DNA of 64,000 nucleotides, from the NCBI GenBank assembly GCA_965216105.1, contig OZ244147.1, positions 2,666,001 to 2,730,000 of the forward strand. Direction: 5' to 3'. This DNA comes from JAALLB01 sp017643495 (GTDB taxonomy: Bacteria; Pseudomonadota; Alphaproteobacteria; Rhizobiales; Rhizobiaceae). The notes under the pieces are model-generated. The model saw nothing but the letters and a program-made list of their open reading frames with translations, searched no databases and had not been told where the DNA came from. How positions within the stretch are numbered: the stretch's first letter is position 1; each line of letters opens with the position of its first letter. The translations under genes were made by a program, and so were the position numbers. Shown piece by piece: positions 8,314 through 17,078 of this stretch.

Positions 8314-9054
8314 CTAACCCCGGCCCACAAACGGCATGTCAGTCGCCATAACCGTCATGAACAGGATGTTGGTTTCCAGGGGCAGGTTTGCCATGTGAAC
8401 AACCGCATCACCAACATGCTGGACATTCATCGTGGACTCACCCTTGATTGAACCATCCGCCTGCAGAATGCCCTTGCTGATCTGGTCCGTCATCTCGGAA
8501 GCAGCATTGCCGATGTCAATCTGGCCACATGCGATATTATGCGCCCGTCCATCAAGCGCGATGGAGCGGGTAAGCCCGGTTATGGCATGCTTGGACACTG
8601 TGTATGGTGCAGAGCCCGGCCGGGGCGCATGGGCAGAGATCGAACCGTTATTGATGATCCTCCCCCCTTGCGGTTCCTGATCGCGCATCAGGCGATAAGC
8701 ACGATTGGCAACAAGGAATGCGCCTGTCGTGTTCACGTCCAGAACGCCAGTGAACTGCTCCAGTTCCAAATCCCCGAAATTGATGGACAAGAGTGCATTG
8801 CCGGCATTGTTGAAGAGAACGTCGAGCCTGCCATGCTTGTCTGCCAACTCGGCAAACAGCTTGTCAACGGATACTACATCGGTCACATCTGCAGCAAATC
8901 CGTAGAAACCTTCTCCGGCAATGCTCGCAGTCTCGTTCAGACCTTCCTGGCTGCGGGCTGTTCCGACAACAGTGTAACCCGCCTTGACCAGGGAAACGGC
9001 AGCATTGCGCCCTATACCCGAACTTGCCCCAGTTACAAGCGCAATTCTGCTCAT
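8314..9054 (-). CDS. Short-chain dehydrogenase/reductase
   Basis: A 246-aa classical SDR. The nucleotide-binding TGASSGIG is at residues 8-15, NNAG at 82-85, and the catalytic triad is S138, Y151 and K155 (YTVSK). The ATG at 9054, with AGGA 9 nt upstream, is chosen over the TTG one codon earlier. The substrate is unknown. It lies 125 bp downstream of the Fe-alcohol dehydrogenase on the same strand and could be the last gene of that catabolic operon; the gap 9055-9179 shows no hairpin or other clear element. Confidence 0.88.
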   Translation of the reverse strand: MSRIALVTGASSGIGRNAAVSLVKAGYTVVGTARSQEGLNETASIAGEGFYGFAADVTDVVSVDKLFAELADKHGRLDVLFNNAGNALLSINFGDLELEQFTGVLDVNTTGAFLVANRAYRLMRDQEPQGGRIINNGSISAHAPRPGSAPYTVSKHAITGLTRSIALDGRAHNIACGQIDIGNAASEMTDQISKGILQADGSIKGESTMNVQHVGDAVVHMANLPLETNILFMTVMATDMPFVGRG

Positions 9055-9179
9055 CAAGTTTTTCCTGTCATCCGGTTACAATCTTTGTCAGAAATGAAAC
9101 CATACCGGCACAATCGCTCGATACAAGCCCTGTTTTTCAATGACGCCTTCTGGCTAGCCATAGCTGGTCATGCCAAGCA

Positions 9180-10325
9180 CTACAGACACTGCTCAATCAG
9201 CTTTCGGGTGTTTTCCGGTGTCATTTCCACAGGATTGCCGCCGGTACTCGGATCTGCCAGTGCACCTGCCACAAGCCGGTCCATATCCGGGTTTTCAACA
9301 CCCAATTCGGTCAATGATGCAGGAATGGAAAAAGAAGCATTGAACCGGTCAACAAAATCGCAAAAACCTTCAAACCCGCCTTCCAAACCAAGATAGGCAG
9401 CAACAGCACAGAAACGGTCTGCAATAACAGATTTGTTGAATTGCAAGACTGCAGGCATGCAAACCGCATTCGTGGTTCCGTGATGCGTGTGATACATCGC
9501 GCCTACGGGATGGGAAATTGCATGGATGGCACCCAACCCCTTCTGGAAGGCCGTTGCCCCCATTGCTGCCGCGCTCATCATGTTGGCCCGCGCTTCGAGG
9601 TCGGTTCCATCTTCATAGGCTCGCGGCAGGTATTCCTTTACGAGGCGCATTCCCTCAAGTGCGATGCCCTGGGACATGGGATGATAATGGGGAGATGAAT
9701 AGGCTTCCACACAATGGGCGAATGCATCCAACCCGGTTCCGGCCGTGATGAATTTCGGCATGCCGACGGTAAGTTCCGGATCACAGATTACGATTGCCGG
9801 CAGCATTTTGGGATGAAAAATGATCTTCTTCTCATGCGTTTCGGAATTGGTTATTACCGAAGCCCTTCCCACCTCCGAACCGGTCCCGGCTGTCGTTGGG
9901 ACGGCAATGATTGGCAGAATCTTGTCCGCATCAGCACGTGTCCACCAATCGCCAATGTCTTCAAAATCCCAGACCGGCCGTGTCTGGCCAACCATGAACG
10001 CCAGGGTTTTTGCAAGATCCAGACCTGACCCGCCTCCAAAAGCAATCACGCCATCAAAGCCACCATCACGGATGAAGGCCAGACCTGCGTCCACGTTCTT
10101 TTCGTTCGGGTTTGGGTCAACATCTGCAAAAAGATCAGCAGCAAGGCCATCCTCTTTCATCAGTGAGAGCGTACGGGTGGTAATGTCCATGCCTGCAAGA
10201 CCACGGTCTGTAACAAGGAGAGGCTTTGAGATGCCAAGAGATTTGCAGGCATCGGCAATTTCTGAAATCCGGCCTGCACCAAAACGGACCGCTGTTGGAT
10301 ATGACCAATTGGTTGTAAATGACAT
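9180..10325 (-). CDS. Iron-containing alcohol dehydrogenase
   Basis: A 381-aa group III (FucO/AdhB-like) dehydrogenase. The N-terminal domain carries the NAD-binding GGGSGLDLAK, then TTAGTGSEVG. The metal site shows the Asp and His of GLDAFAHCVEAY, the His of AISHPVGAMYH and the His of HTHHGTTNAV. It oxidises a primary alcohol to an aldehyde with NAD(P)+. It starts 5 nt after the aldehyde dehydrogenase stop, so the two probably act in sequence. The ATG at 10325 is used because the longer frame would overlap the ALDH gene by over 100 bp. In context the alcohol may be carried on a gamma-glutamylated amine, which is inference. Confidence 0.92.
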   Translation of the reverse strand: MSFTTNWSYPTAVRFGAGRISEIADACKSLGISKPLLVTDRGLAGMDITTRTLSLMKEDGLAADLFADVDPNPNEKNVDAGLAFIRDGGFDGVIAFGGGSGLDLAKTLAFMVGQTRPVWDFEDIGDWWTRADADKILPIIAVPTTAGTGSEVGRASVITNSETHEKKIIFHPKMLPAIVICDPELTVGMPKFITAGTGLDAFAHCVEAYSSPHYHPMSQGIALEGMRLVKEYLPRAYEDGTDLEARANMMSAAAMGATAFQKGLGAIHAISHPVGAMYHTHHGTTNAVCMPAVLQFNKSVIADRFCAVAAYLGLEGGFEGFCDFVDRFNASFSIPASLTELGVENPDMDRLVAGALADPSTGGNPVEMTPENTRKLIEQCL

Positions 10326-10330
10326 TCGGA

Positions 10331-11707
10331 TCAAACTTTCTTCAGATGATATGATTTTGGTCGGGTAACGGCATGAAAACCCAGGACAGAGAGACCGGCA
10401 CCACGCCCGGTATCCTTGCAACCAGACCAGCACAGTGCCGGATCCAGATAATCAGCGCGGTTCATGAAAACCGTACCGGTCTCGATCTGTTCACCTATCC
10501 GCTGAGCCCTGTCCCGATCTGATGTCCACAAGGATGCTGTAAGTCCGAACTGGCTGTCATTCATCAGTTCGACTGCCTCTTTATCGCCAGACACTTTCAT
10601 GATTCCGACAACCGGACCAAAGCTTTCCTCACGCATGACCCGCATATCGTGATTTACGCCTGTAAGTATCTGGGGGGAGAGATATGCACCGCCATCATCT
10701 TCCTCGAACTTTTCGATATGCGCCGTGGCGCCAGCATCCACAGCCTCGGCAATCTGCTCGCGAACTTCCTGTGCGAACCGCACGTGGGCCATGGGACCAA
10801 TTGTGGTTTCAGCATCCAGCGGATTTCCAAGTTTGTAGCCATTTACAATCGCTACAGCCTTTTCCACGAAAGCATCATACAGGTTCTCATGAACATAAAT
10901 CCGTTCAATGCCGCAGCAACACTGACCCGAATTGAACATCGCTCCATCAATCAGGGTATCCACAGCAGCATCCAGGTCAGCATCATCCATAACGTAACCC
11001 GGATCCTTGCCGCCAAGCTCGGTAGAGACAGAGGTAAATGTGCCTGCAGCGGCCTGTTCCATCGCCTTGCCGCCGTTTACGGAACCGGTAAAATTCACAA
11101 ACCCGAATGATTTTTCAGAGATCAGGCTTGAAGTTGTGTCATGATCCAGGAAAACATTCTGGAAGACATCTGCCGGAACCCCTGCCTCGTGAAAGGCTTC
11201 TGCCATCCGTTCTCCCACCAGTAGCGTCTGTGTGGCATGTTTCAGCATTACAGCATTTCCGGCAATCAGAGCCGGAGCAACCGTGTTGATTGCAGTCATG
11301 TATGGGTAATTCCACGGAGCAACCACCAGAACAGTTCCGTGCGGCTCACGTTCAATTTTGCGCAGGAAATTTTCACTATCCTCAATAATCAACGGAGCCA
11401 AAGCTTCGCTGGCGATGGAGGCCATGTAGCTGGCGCGCTCCTCGAAACCGCCAAACTCGCCGCCGTACCGAACCGGCCGTCCCATTTGGTGAGCCAGTTC
11501 CAATGCCATCCGTTCAGTATTCTCGCCAATTTTGGCAACACCAGCCATGACCAATTCAATGCGGTCAGCGAGTGGCCGCTTCGCCCATTCCTTTTGAGCA
11601 ATGCGAAGGCGTGCTACCGCTTCTCGTGCAGGGTCAATCCCGAGTGTGTCACGGGTAGCGTAAACCGATCCGTCAATCGGAGAAATACATTCAAGTTTCC
11701 GGGTCAT
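10331..11707 (-). CDS. NAD(P)-dependent aldehyde dehydrogenase
   Basis: A 459-aa aldehyde dehydrogenase, slightly shorter than the roughly 490-aa standard. It shows the W132-N133 motif (APWNYPYMTAIN), the general base E230 (STELGGKDPG) and a catalytic cysteine, most likely C264, in NSGQCCCGIERI. It oxidises an aldehyde to a carboxylate. The GAGGAACAA ribosome site of the ATG at 11707 overlaps the stop of the GS-like gene, indicating coupled translation. It lies between the GS-like ligase and the Fe-alcohol dehydrogenase, matching an alcohol-to-aldehyde-to-acid route. Confidence 0.94.
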   Translation of the reverse strand: MTRKLECISPIDGSVYATRDTLGIDPAREAVARLRIAQKEWAKRPLADRIELVMAGVAKIGENTERMALELAHQMGRPVRYGGEFGGFEERASYMASIASEALAPLIIEDSENFLRKIEREPHGTVLVVAPWNYPYMTAINTVAPALIAGNAVMLKHATQTLLVGERMAEAFHEAGVPADVFQNVFLDHDTTSSLISEKSFGFVNFTGSVNGGKAMEQAAAGTFTSVSTELGGKDPGYVMDDADLDAAVDTLIDGAMFNSGQCCCGIERIYVHENLYDAFVEKAVAIVNGYKLGNPLDAETTIGPMAHVRFAQEVREQIAEAVDAGATAHIEKFEEDDGGAYLSPQILTGVNHDMRVMREESFGPVVGIMKVSGDKEAVELMNDSQFGLTASLWTSDRDRAQRIGEQIETGTVFMNRADYLDPALCWSGCKDTGRGAGLSVLGFHAVTRPKSYHLKKV

Positions 11708-11714
11708 TTGTTCC

Positions 11715-13082
11715 TCAAGATCTCTCGAAACCGCGTGCCACTTCCCAATCTGTGACAACACGTTCAAACTCTTCCTGCTCCCATTCGGCAGTGCGGGTAT
11801 AGTGGGCAATCACCTCCTCACCAAAGGCCTCTTTCAGCATTGCAGACTTTCGAAGTGTCTGTGTTGCTGCAGGAAGGGTCGAGGGAATGTCTTTTGCCTT
11901 TCTTGCATCATAAACATCGCCACTGGTTGGATCAGCGAGTTCCAGTTCATCCTCCAGCCCCTTGATGCCAGCGGCCAATTGTGCAGCCAGTGCCAGATAG
12001 GGATTGATGTCGGAACCGCCAATACGGCACTCCATGCGCACACCTTTTGTACCTTCACCACACAGCCTGAATCCGGCAGTTCTGTTGTCTACAGACCAGA
12101 CCAGCTTGGTCGGTGCGAAGGTACCTTTCATGAAACGCTTGTAGGAATTCACATAGGGAGCCAGGAAGTAAGTGTAGTCGGGCGCATACTTGATCAGTCC
12201 GGCAACGTAGTGTCGCATGGTTTTAGACATGGAATGGGGTGCATCCGCATCATAAAATGCACTCTCCCCGTCTTCGGTCCACAAGGACTGGTGTACATGT
12301 GACGAACTGCCGACCTTGTCGTGATGCCATTTTGGCAAAAAGGTTGCAGCCCTGCCCTGCTGCCAGGAAATTTCCTTCGTCGCATGTTTGGCAATGGTAT
12401 GATAATCAGCACACAACATCGGTTCGGCGTACCGGATGTTCAGCTCTTCCTGCCCGCTTTCCGCTTCACCCTTGGTATTTTCCACCGGAATTCCCGCATC
12501 AAACAAATGATTGCGCAAGGGACGCATCACACCTTCTTCCTTTGTTGTCTGGAAAATGTGGTAGTCCTCATTGTATCCGCTGATTGTCTCAAGGTCGCGA
12601 AACCCTGAACGCCGGATATCATCAAAGCTTTTCTCGAAAAGGAAAAACTCAAGCTCTGTCGCCATCTTGGCAGTGAACCCCAGTTTATTCAGGCGTCCAA
12701 TCTGTTTCTTGAGAACAGCGCGCGGACTGTGGGGGACATCTTCATGTGTATGATGATCGAGAACATCACACAAAACCATGGCAGTCCCTTCCAGCCAGGG
12801 CACAGGCCGGATGGTCTCCAGGTCCGGCTTCATGACGTAATCGCCATAACCCTTTTCCCAACTTGTTGCAGCATATCCATCGGGCGTTGCCATTTCGAGG
12901 TCTGTCGCCAGAAGATAATTGCAGCAATGGGTTTCATTATAGGAATGTTCGACAAAGTTCTGCGCATGAAAACGCTTGCCCATCAAGCGTCCCTGCATGT
13001 CAACAAGACAAACGAGAACGGTGTCGATCAGGCCTTCGCTGACCTGGAGTTTCAATTCGTCGAATGAAAGTTTGCCTGACAT
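11715..13082 (-). CDS. Glutamine-synthetase-like gamma-glutamyl-amine ligase
   Basis: A 455-aa protein of the type I glutamine synthetase fold. Catalytic blocks present are ATELEFFLFE (residues 141-150), SGQEELNIRY (209-218), GSSSHVHQSLW (258-268) and RTAGFRLCGEG. The adenylylation loop of housekeeping GlnA is not seen, and the context is catabolic, so a PuuA/GlnT/IpuC-like role is more likely: ATP-dependent joining of glutamate to an amine before oxidation. The ATG at 13082 has AGGGG 8 nt upstream. The amine substrate cannot be read from the sequence. A hairpin separates it from the TRAP binding-protein gene upstream. Confidence 0.88.
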   Translation of the reverse strand: MSGKLSFDELKLQVSEGLIDTVLVCLVDMQGRLMGKRFHAQNFVEHSYNETHCCNYLLATDLEMATPDGYAATSWEKGYGDYVMKPDLETIRPVPWLEGTAMVLCDVLDHHTHEDVPHSPRAVLKKQIGRLNKLGFTAKMATELEFFLFEKSFDDIRRSGFRDLETISGYNEDYHIFQTTKEEGVMRPLRNHLFDAGIPVENTKGEAESGQEELNIRYAEPMLCADYHTIAKHATKEISWQQGRAATFLPKWHHDKVGSSSHVHQSLWTEDGESAFYDADAPHSMSKTMRHYVAGLIKYAPDYTYFLAPYVNSYKRFMKGTFAPTKLVWSVDNRTAGFRLCGEGTKGVRMECRIGGSDINPYLALAAQLAAGIKGLEDELELADPTSGDVYDARKAKDIPSTLPAATQTLRKSAMLKEAFGEEVIAHYTRTAEWEQEEFERVVTDWEVARGFERS

Positions 13083-13111
13083 TTCAGTTCCCCTGTTTTC
13101 GGGCAATTAAA

Positions 13112-13138
13112 GAAGAAACACCGGTATCCCGGTGTTTC
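13112..13138 (-). terminator. Hairpin between dctP and the GS-like gene
   Basis: The perfect 10-bp inverted repeat GAAACACCGG/CCGGTGTTTC has a 4-nt loop. In the minus-strand RNA it is followed by a pyrimidine-rich TTCTTCTTTAATT. It follows the TRAP binding-protein stop and probably acts as a partial terminator or mRNA-stabilising element, favouring high binding-protein expression. Confidence 0.65.
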
Positions 13139-13159
13139 AATGTTGTCATGAAAAAATGC

Positions 13160-14194
13160 TTAGCTATAGCGGTACGGACGTCCTGCTTTTTGCATGTCTT
13201 CATTGTATTTGCGAATGATTTCAACCACTTTTGCCTTGGTTTCAGACTCGGCAGCAATCTCGTCCCAGAACTTGACCGCAGCAGCTTCCACCTGGGCCCA
13301 CTCATTATCAGGAATTGTGGTCAGCTTGAGCTTGTCACCATTCACACGCAAGCTGGCTTCACCACCCCAGTACCACCATTGGCGATAATAATGGCTCTGG
13401 TCCATACAGACCTTGAGCAGTTCTTTCAGGTTGTCAGGCAACTCGTTCCATTTATCCATGTTTGCAAAGAACGAACCTGCCCAGGCACCGGAAATATTGT
13501 TGGTCAGGAAGTAGTTGGTCACATCTGCCCAGCCTACCGTGTAGTCTTCTGTAATGCCTGACCACGCGATTCCGTCAAGTTCGCCAGTCTGAACTGCCAC
13601 TTCAATATCTTCCCAGGGCAATGTAACCGGAACAACACCAAACTGACTCAGGAAGCGACCTGCCGTCGGGAAGGTGAAGACACGTTTGCCCTTGAGATCA
13701 GCAAGCGAGTTGATCGGATCCTTGGTGGCAAAATGGCATGGATCCCACGCACCTGCAGAAATGTGTTTCACACCAACAGCAGAGTATTCCTGATCCCAGA
13801 TTTCACCAAGACCGTACTGGTTGAACAGAACCGGCACATCCAGCGAGTAACGGCTTGCAAACGGGAAATATCCTCCGAACACGGTTACTTCCGTGGGCGA
13901 TGCCATGGAGTCGTCATCGGACTGCACGGCATCAATTGTGCCACGTTGAAGAGCCTGGAAAAGTTCACCGGTTGGCACCAGCTGGTCAGCAAAGAAAAGC
14001 TCGATTTCCATCTGGTCGCCTGCAATTTTGTTGAAGCTGTCGATTGCTGGCTTGATCACGTGTTCGGCAAGAGCCGGACCGGCATATGTTTGCATGCGCC
14101 ACTTGATTTTTGACTGGGCGATTGCAGGTGTTGCGAGTGCTGCAGTTGGAGCAGCGATTGCTGCGCCCTGGATAAACTTACGTCTGGTAGTCAT
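13160..14194 (-). CDS. dctP: TRAP transporter substrate-binding protein, Tat-exported
   Basis: A 344-aa DctP-family periplasmic solute receptor. The N-terminus MTTRRKFIQGAAIAAPTAA is a twin-arginine signal ending near ALATPAIA, so the protein is exported folded. The mature part starts IKWRMQTYAGPAL and contains the family helix region LKGKRVFTFPTAGRF. It delivers an organic solute, classically a carboxylate, to the DctQM permease. The start has a strong GGGAGG site. It lies 78 bp downstream of dctM, on the same strand. The ligand is unknown; the following GS-like, ALDH and ADH genes suggest an amine or amino alcohol derivative. Confidence 0.92.
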   Translation of the reverse strand: MTTRRKFIQGAAIAAPTAALATPAIAQSKIKWRMQTYAGPALAEHVIKPAIDSFNKIAGDQMEIELFFADQLVPTGELFQALQRGTIDAVQSDDDSMASPTEVTVFGGYFPFASRYSLDVPVLFNQYGLGEIWDQEYSAVGVKHISAGAWDPCHFATKDPINSLADLKGKRVFTFPTAGRFLSQFGVVPVTLPWEDIEVAVQTGELDGIAWSGITEDYTVGWADVTNYFLTNNISGAWAGSFFANMDKWNELPDNLKELLKVCMDQSHYYRQWWYWGGEASLRVNGDKLKLTTIPDNEWAQVEAAAVKFWDEIAAESETKAKVVEIIRKYNEDMQKAGRPYRYS

Positions 14195-14272
14195 GAAAAC
14201 CTCCCTATGGCTTGACTAGTTTCAGATGCTTCTTTCAATTTCTTGGTCTGTTTTGCACTTCTCCTGTTCTGG

Positions 14273-15595
14273 TTATTTTCCATAGACATATTCCGGCAAC
14301 CAAAGGGCAATCTGCGGAAATGTCATTATGAGTGCGAGGGCGAGAGCCATGACCATTACAAATGGAAGGATGGAACTGTAGATATCCCTCAGCGTGATCT
14401 CAGGGGGCGCCATCGCCCGCATGAGAAACAGATTATACCCGAATGGCGGAGTCATGTAGGCTATCTGGGTAGTGATCGTGTAAAGGACGCCATACCAGAC
14501 AAGATCAAATCCCAGCGAATGCACCAGAGGCACGTAGAGCGGAGCCACGATTACCAGCATGGCAGTATCATCAAGAAATGTACCCATAATGATGAATGAA
14601 AGCTGCATCAGGATGAGTATCATCCAAGGATTCAGGCCCAGTTGCTCGGTAAAGAGAGACTCAATCGCACGCACCGCCCCGAGACCGTCGAAGACAGCAC
14701 CAAACCCCAGCGCGGCAAGGATAATCCACATGAACATACACGATATTGCAAGTGTCTGACGAACCGACACCTCAAAGACAGAACGTGTCATGCGCCCTTT
14801 CAGAACAGCCGCGAGAAACGCTGTGATCGCACCGATTGCAGAACTTTCCACGAGTGATGTCCAGCCGTTTACAAAGGGAACCATCATGGTTGCAAAAATG
14901 GCCACTGGCAGGATACCAGCACGCAAAAGGCGTAACTTTTCGCTGCGCGAGACCTCACGCTCCTCCTTGTCCAGCACAGGTCCGAGTTCTGGCTGCAACC
15001 GGCAACGAACATAAATGTAAAGAATGAACATCGCAGCCATCATGAGGCCGGGAACAACACCTGCGAGCCAGAGCTGGCCAACCGGTTGACGTGCGATCAT
15101 TGCATAAAGAACAAGAACGACAGAGGGAGGAACGAGTATCCCCAGCGAGGAGCCGGCCTGGATAACCCCGGTCACCATTTTCTTGTCGTATCCCCGGCGC
15201 AAAAGCTCGGGAAGGGCAATGGTCGCCCCGATTGCCATGCCGGCTACAGAAAGACCGTTCATCGCAGAAATCAACACCATCAACCCTATGGTACCGATTG
15301 CAAGCCCTCCGTGCACCGGTCCCATCCAGACATGAAACATCTTGTACAAATCGTCTGCAATTCGCGATTCAGACAGGACATATCCCATGAAAATAAACAT
15401 TGGCAGGGTAAGCAGCGGATACCATTTCATCAGTTTGATGGCAGCAGAATATGAAATATCCGACCCGCCTGTACCCCAGAGCGCAATTGCAAAGATTGCA
15501 CCGACGGCGCCGATGGCACCAAACACCCTCTGCCCGGTAAAGAGCATCAGCATCATGGTGGCAAACATGAAAATGGCGATCATTTCCTGTGACAT
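14273..15595 (-). CDS. dctM: TRAP transporter large permease subunit
   Basis: A 440-aa DctM-family membrane protein with about 12 hydrophobic segments and the family signature GMAIGATIALPELLRRGYDKKMVTGVIQ region with LGILVPPSVVLVLY. It is the ion-coupled channel subunit in the inner membrane. The ATG at 15595 shares one base with the dctQ stop (TGATG), so the subunits are coupled; the longer frame that overlaps dctQ is a read-back artefact. It ends before an unremarkable 78-bp gap preceding dctP. Confidence 0.93.
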   Translation of the reverse strand: MSQEMIAIFMFATMMLMLFTGQRVFGAIGAVGAIFAIALWGTGGSDISYSAAIKLMKWYPLLTLPMFIFMGYVLSESRIADDLYKMFHVWMGPVHGGLAIGTIGLMVLISAMNGLSVAGMAIGATIALPELLRRGYDKKMVTGVIQAGSSLGILVPPSVVLVLYAMIARQPVGQLWLAGVVPGLMMAAMFILYIYVRCRLQPELGPVLDKEEREVSRSEKLRLLRAGILPVAIFATMMVPFVNGWTSLVESSAIGAITAFLAAVLKGRMTRSVFEVSVRQTLAISCMFMWIILAALGFGAVFDGLGAVRAIESLFTEQLGLNPWMILILMQLSFIIMGTFLDDTAMLVIVAPLYVPLVHSLGFDLVWYGVLYTITTQIAYMTPPFGYNLFLMRAMAPPEITLRDIYSSILPFVMVMALALALIMTFPQIALWLPEYVYGK

Positions 15596-16164
15596 CAGAG
15601 TTCGACCTTCCTGATCCGGGCAATATCCTTGATCAGTTCGGAAATGGCCTGCAACAACATGAGAAAGAAGCCAAGGCACATGACAAGCTTGATCGGCCAT
15701 ATATAGGGACGCCAGGCTGTTGGACTGCGTTCAAGCCTTCCAACCTCCTCACTGCCCGTCAGCAGTCCGGCAAAAAAACTGTATGTCTCACCCTTGTAAT
15801 GCCCAAGGGAATAGGCCGCCGACCCCAGTGCACCATGCAAGAGAACTGCGAGATAGAAAATCAGAAAGAAAACTGTAATCGCATCAATTTGCGCTTTTCG
15901 GATGTCCGACCAGTCATGATAGAACAGGTCCATCCTTACATTGGCCCCCAACTGAAGCGCGTAAGGGCCACCCATGATGTAATAGGTAACCATCGCAAAC
16001 TGAGCGATTTCCAGTGTCCACAGTGACGGATTGAAGAATGTCTTGGAGACCGACGACCACATGAGGATGCCGATCATGACGAAAATGCCGTACATCATGA
16101 CACGACCAATCCGGTAATTGGTTGCATCAACGATACGAACATATCCACGAGCAAATGCAATCAT
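15595..16164 (-). CDS. dctQ: TRAP transporter small permease subunit
   Basis: A 189-aa DctQ-family protein with four predicted membrane segments, for example VMMYGIFVMIGILMW, FAMVTYYIMGGPYAL, VFFLIFYLAVLLHGA and PIKLVMCLGFFLMLL. It partners DctM. Its ATG overlaps the stop of the amidohydrolase-like gene (ATGA) and its stop overlaps the dctM start, so the three genes form a tight operon. Confidence 0.92.
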   Translation of the reverse strand: MIAFARGYVRIVDATNYRIGRVMMYGIFVMIGILMWSSVSKTFFNPSLWTLEIAQFAMVTYYIMGGPYALQLGANVRMDLFYHDWSDIRKAQIDAITVFFLIFYLAVLLHGALGSAAYSLGHYKGETYSFFAGLLTGSEEVGRLERSPTAWRPYIWPIKLVMCLGFFLMLLQAISELIKDIARIRKVEL

Positions 16165-16949
16165 TCACTCACCACCTTTCCCCGCGCCGGGACACCCAGG
16201 GAAGAAAGCGCTTCTCCAATCCAGCCCTGAAGCATTTTGCCCATTCTTCTGCAGTCCTGCGGTGAGGCAACAAGGTCATTTCTGATTTCTATCATCACAT
16301 TAAGCAAGCCGTTAGCCAGACCATGCTCGCGAAGGGTATGGGTTACCCCGTCATCAGGACCGTACGGCTCGTTCCGTCGTACTTCAAATTCCGTATGGTT
16401 TTGGGCGCTTTCCAGCATCCTGTTCGCCAAACGGCTGTCAGTATCATGCAATATACCCAGCTCCACCGAACGCCTTTCCCCCTTGTAAACGGGCGTGAAA
16501 CTGTGAACCGTTATCAGCGCAGCCAGATCCGCACGCTCCCGGATACTTGCAGCTACGCGCTCTCTGAACGGCTCATAGATCGTCACAATCCTTTTGGAAC
16601 GCTCTTCTGAAGACAAATCCCGGTTGCCGGGAATTTCAAAAATCTCGCTTTTTTCCGGCATTGCATCAAGCGCACTCGGCGGGCGGTTACAGTCGTATAC
16701 AAGTCGTGAAATTTCTCCCCTTGCGTAGGGTGCATCCAGGCCAGCGCTCAATGCTCTTGCGACTTCGTCAGCACCGGGGTCCCAGGCAACATGACTCTGG
16801 AGTGTTTCGGTGGACACTCCAAGTCCGGCATAGTCAGCCGGAACAAAATTCGATGCATGTTCACAAACCACAAGGGCAGGAAACTGCCCCCCCTCATTGA
16901 GGAGACTAACCGGGCTTTCTGCTTCGATACTTACTGCCTGCACTGTCAT
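16161..16949 (-). CDS. N-formylglutamate amidohydrolase-family hydrolase
   Basis: A protein of about 262 aa of the HutG-type family: VVCEHASNFVPADYAGLG near the N-terminus, a DPGADEVARAL block, SRLVYDCNRPP and TVHSFTPVYKGERR, which carry the conserved metal-site His, Asp and Arg pattern. Known members hydrolyse N-formyl-L-glutamate to formate and glutamate. Encoded with a TRAP importer and a GS-like ligase, it could instead release glutamate from a glutamyl amide, which is my inference. The start is uncertain: ATG 16949 (GGGGG about 12 nt upstream) or ATG 16973 (GAAGAA upstream). No other histidine-degradation gene is present, arguing against a normal hut role. Confidence 0.83.
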   Translation of the reverse strand: MTVQAVSIEAESPVSLLNEGGQFPALVVCEHASNFVPADYAGLGVSTETLQSHVAWDPGADEVARALSAGLDAPYARGEISRLVYDCNRPPSALDAMPEKSEIFEIPGNRDLSSEERSKRIVTIYEPFRERVAASIRERADLAALITVHSFTPVYKGERRSVELGILHDTDSRLANRMLESAQNHTEFEVRRNEPYGPDDGVTHTLREHGLANGLLNVMIEIRNDLVASPQDCRRMGKMLQGWIGEALSSLGVPARGKVVSE

Positions 16950-17078
16950 TCCAAAATGGACCCCCAAGGCCATTTGTATATTTTTCTTCAATAAAAACTC
17001 GAATGTCAATATTTCTTCTTTTTCGAATATGTGTCATGTTTTGCGCCGAACCGGTCAGGCTTCACGGAGGATACGGGT

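Noticed and set aside
16161..17009. N-formylglutamate hydrolase as part of a histidine (hut) pathway
   Set aside because: No hutH, hutU, hutI or hutF homologue is present in the window.
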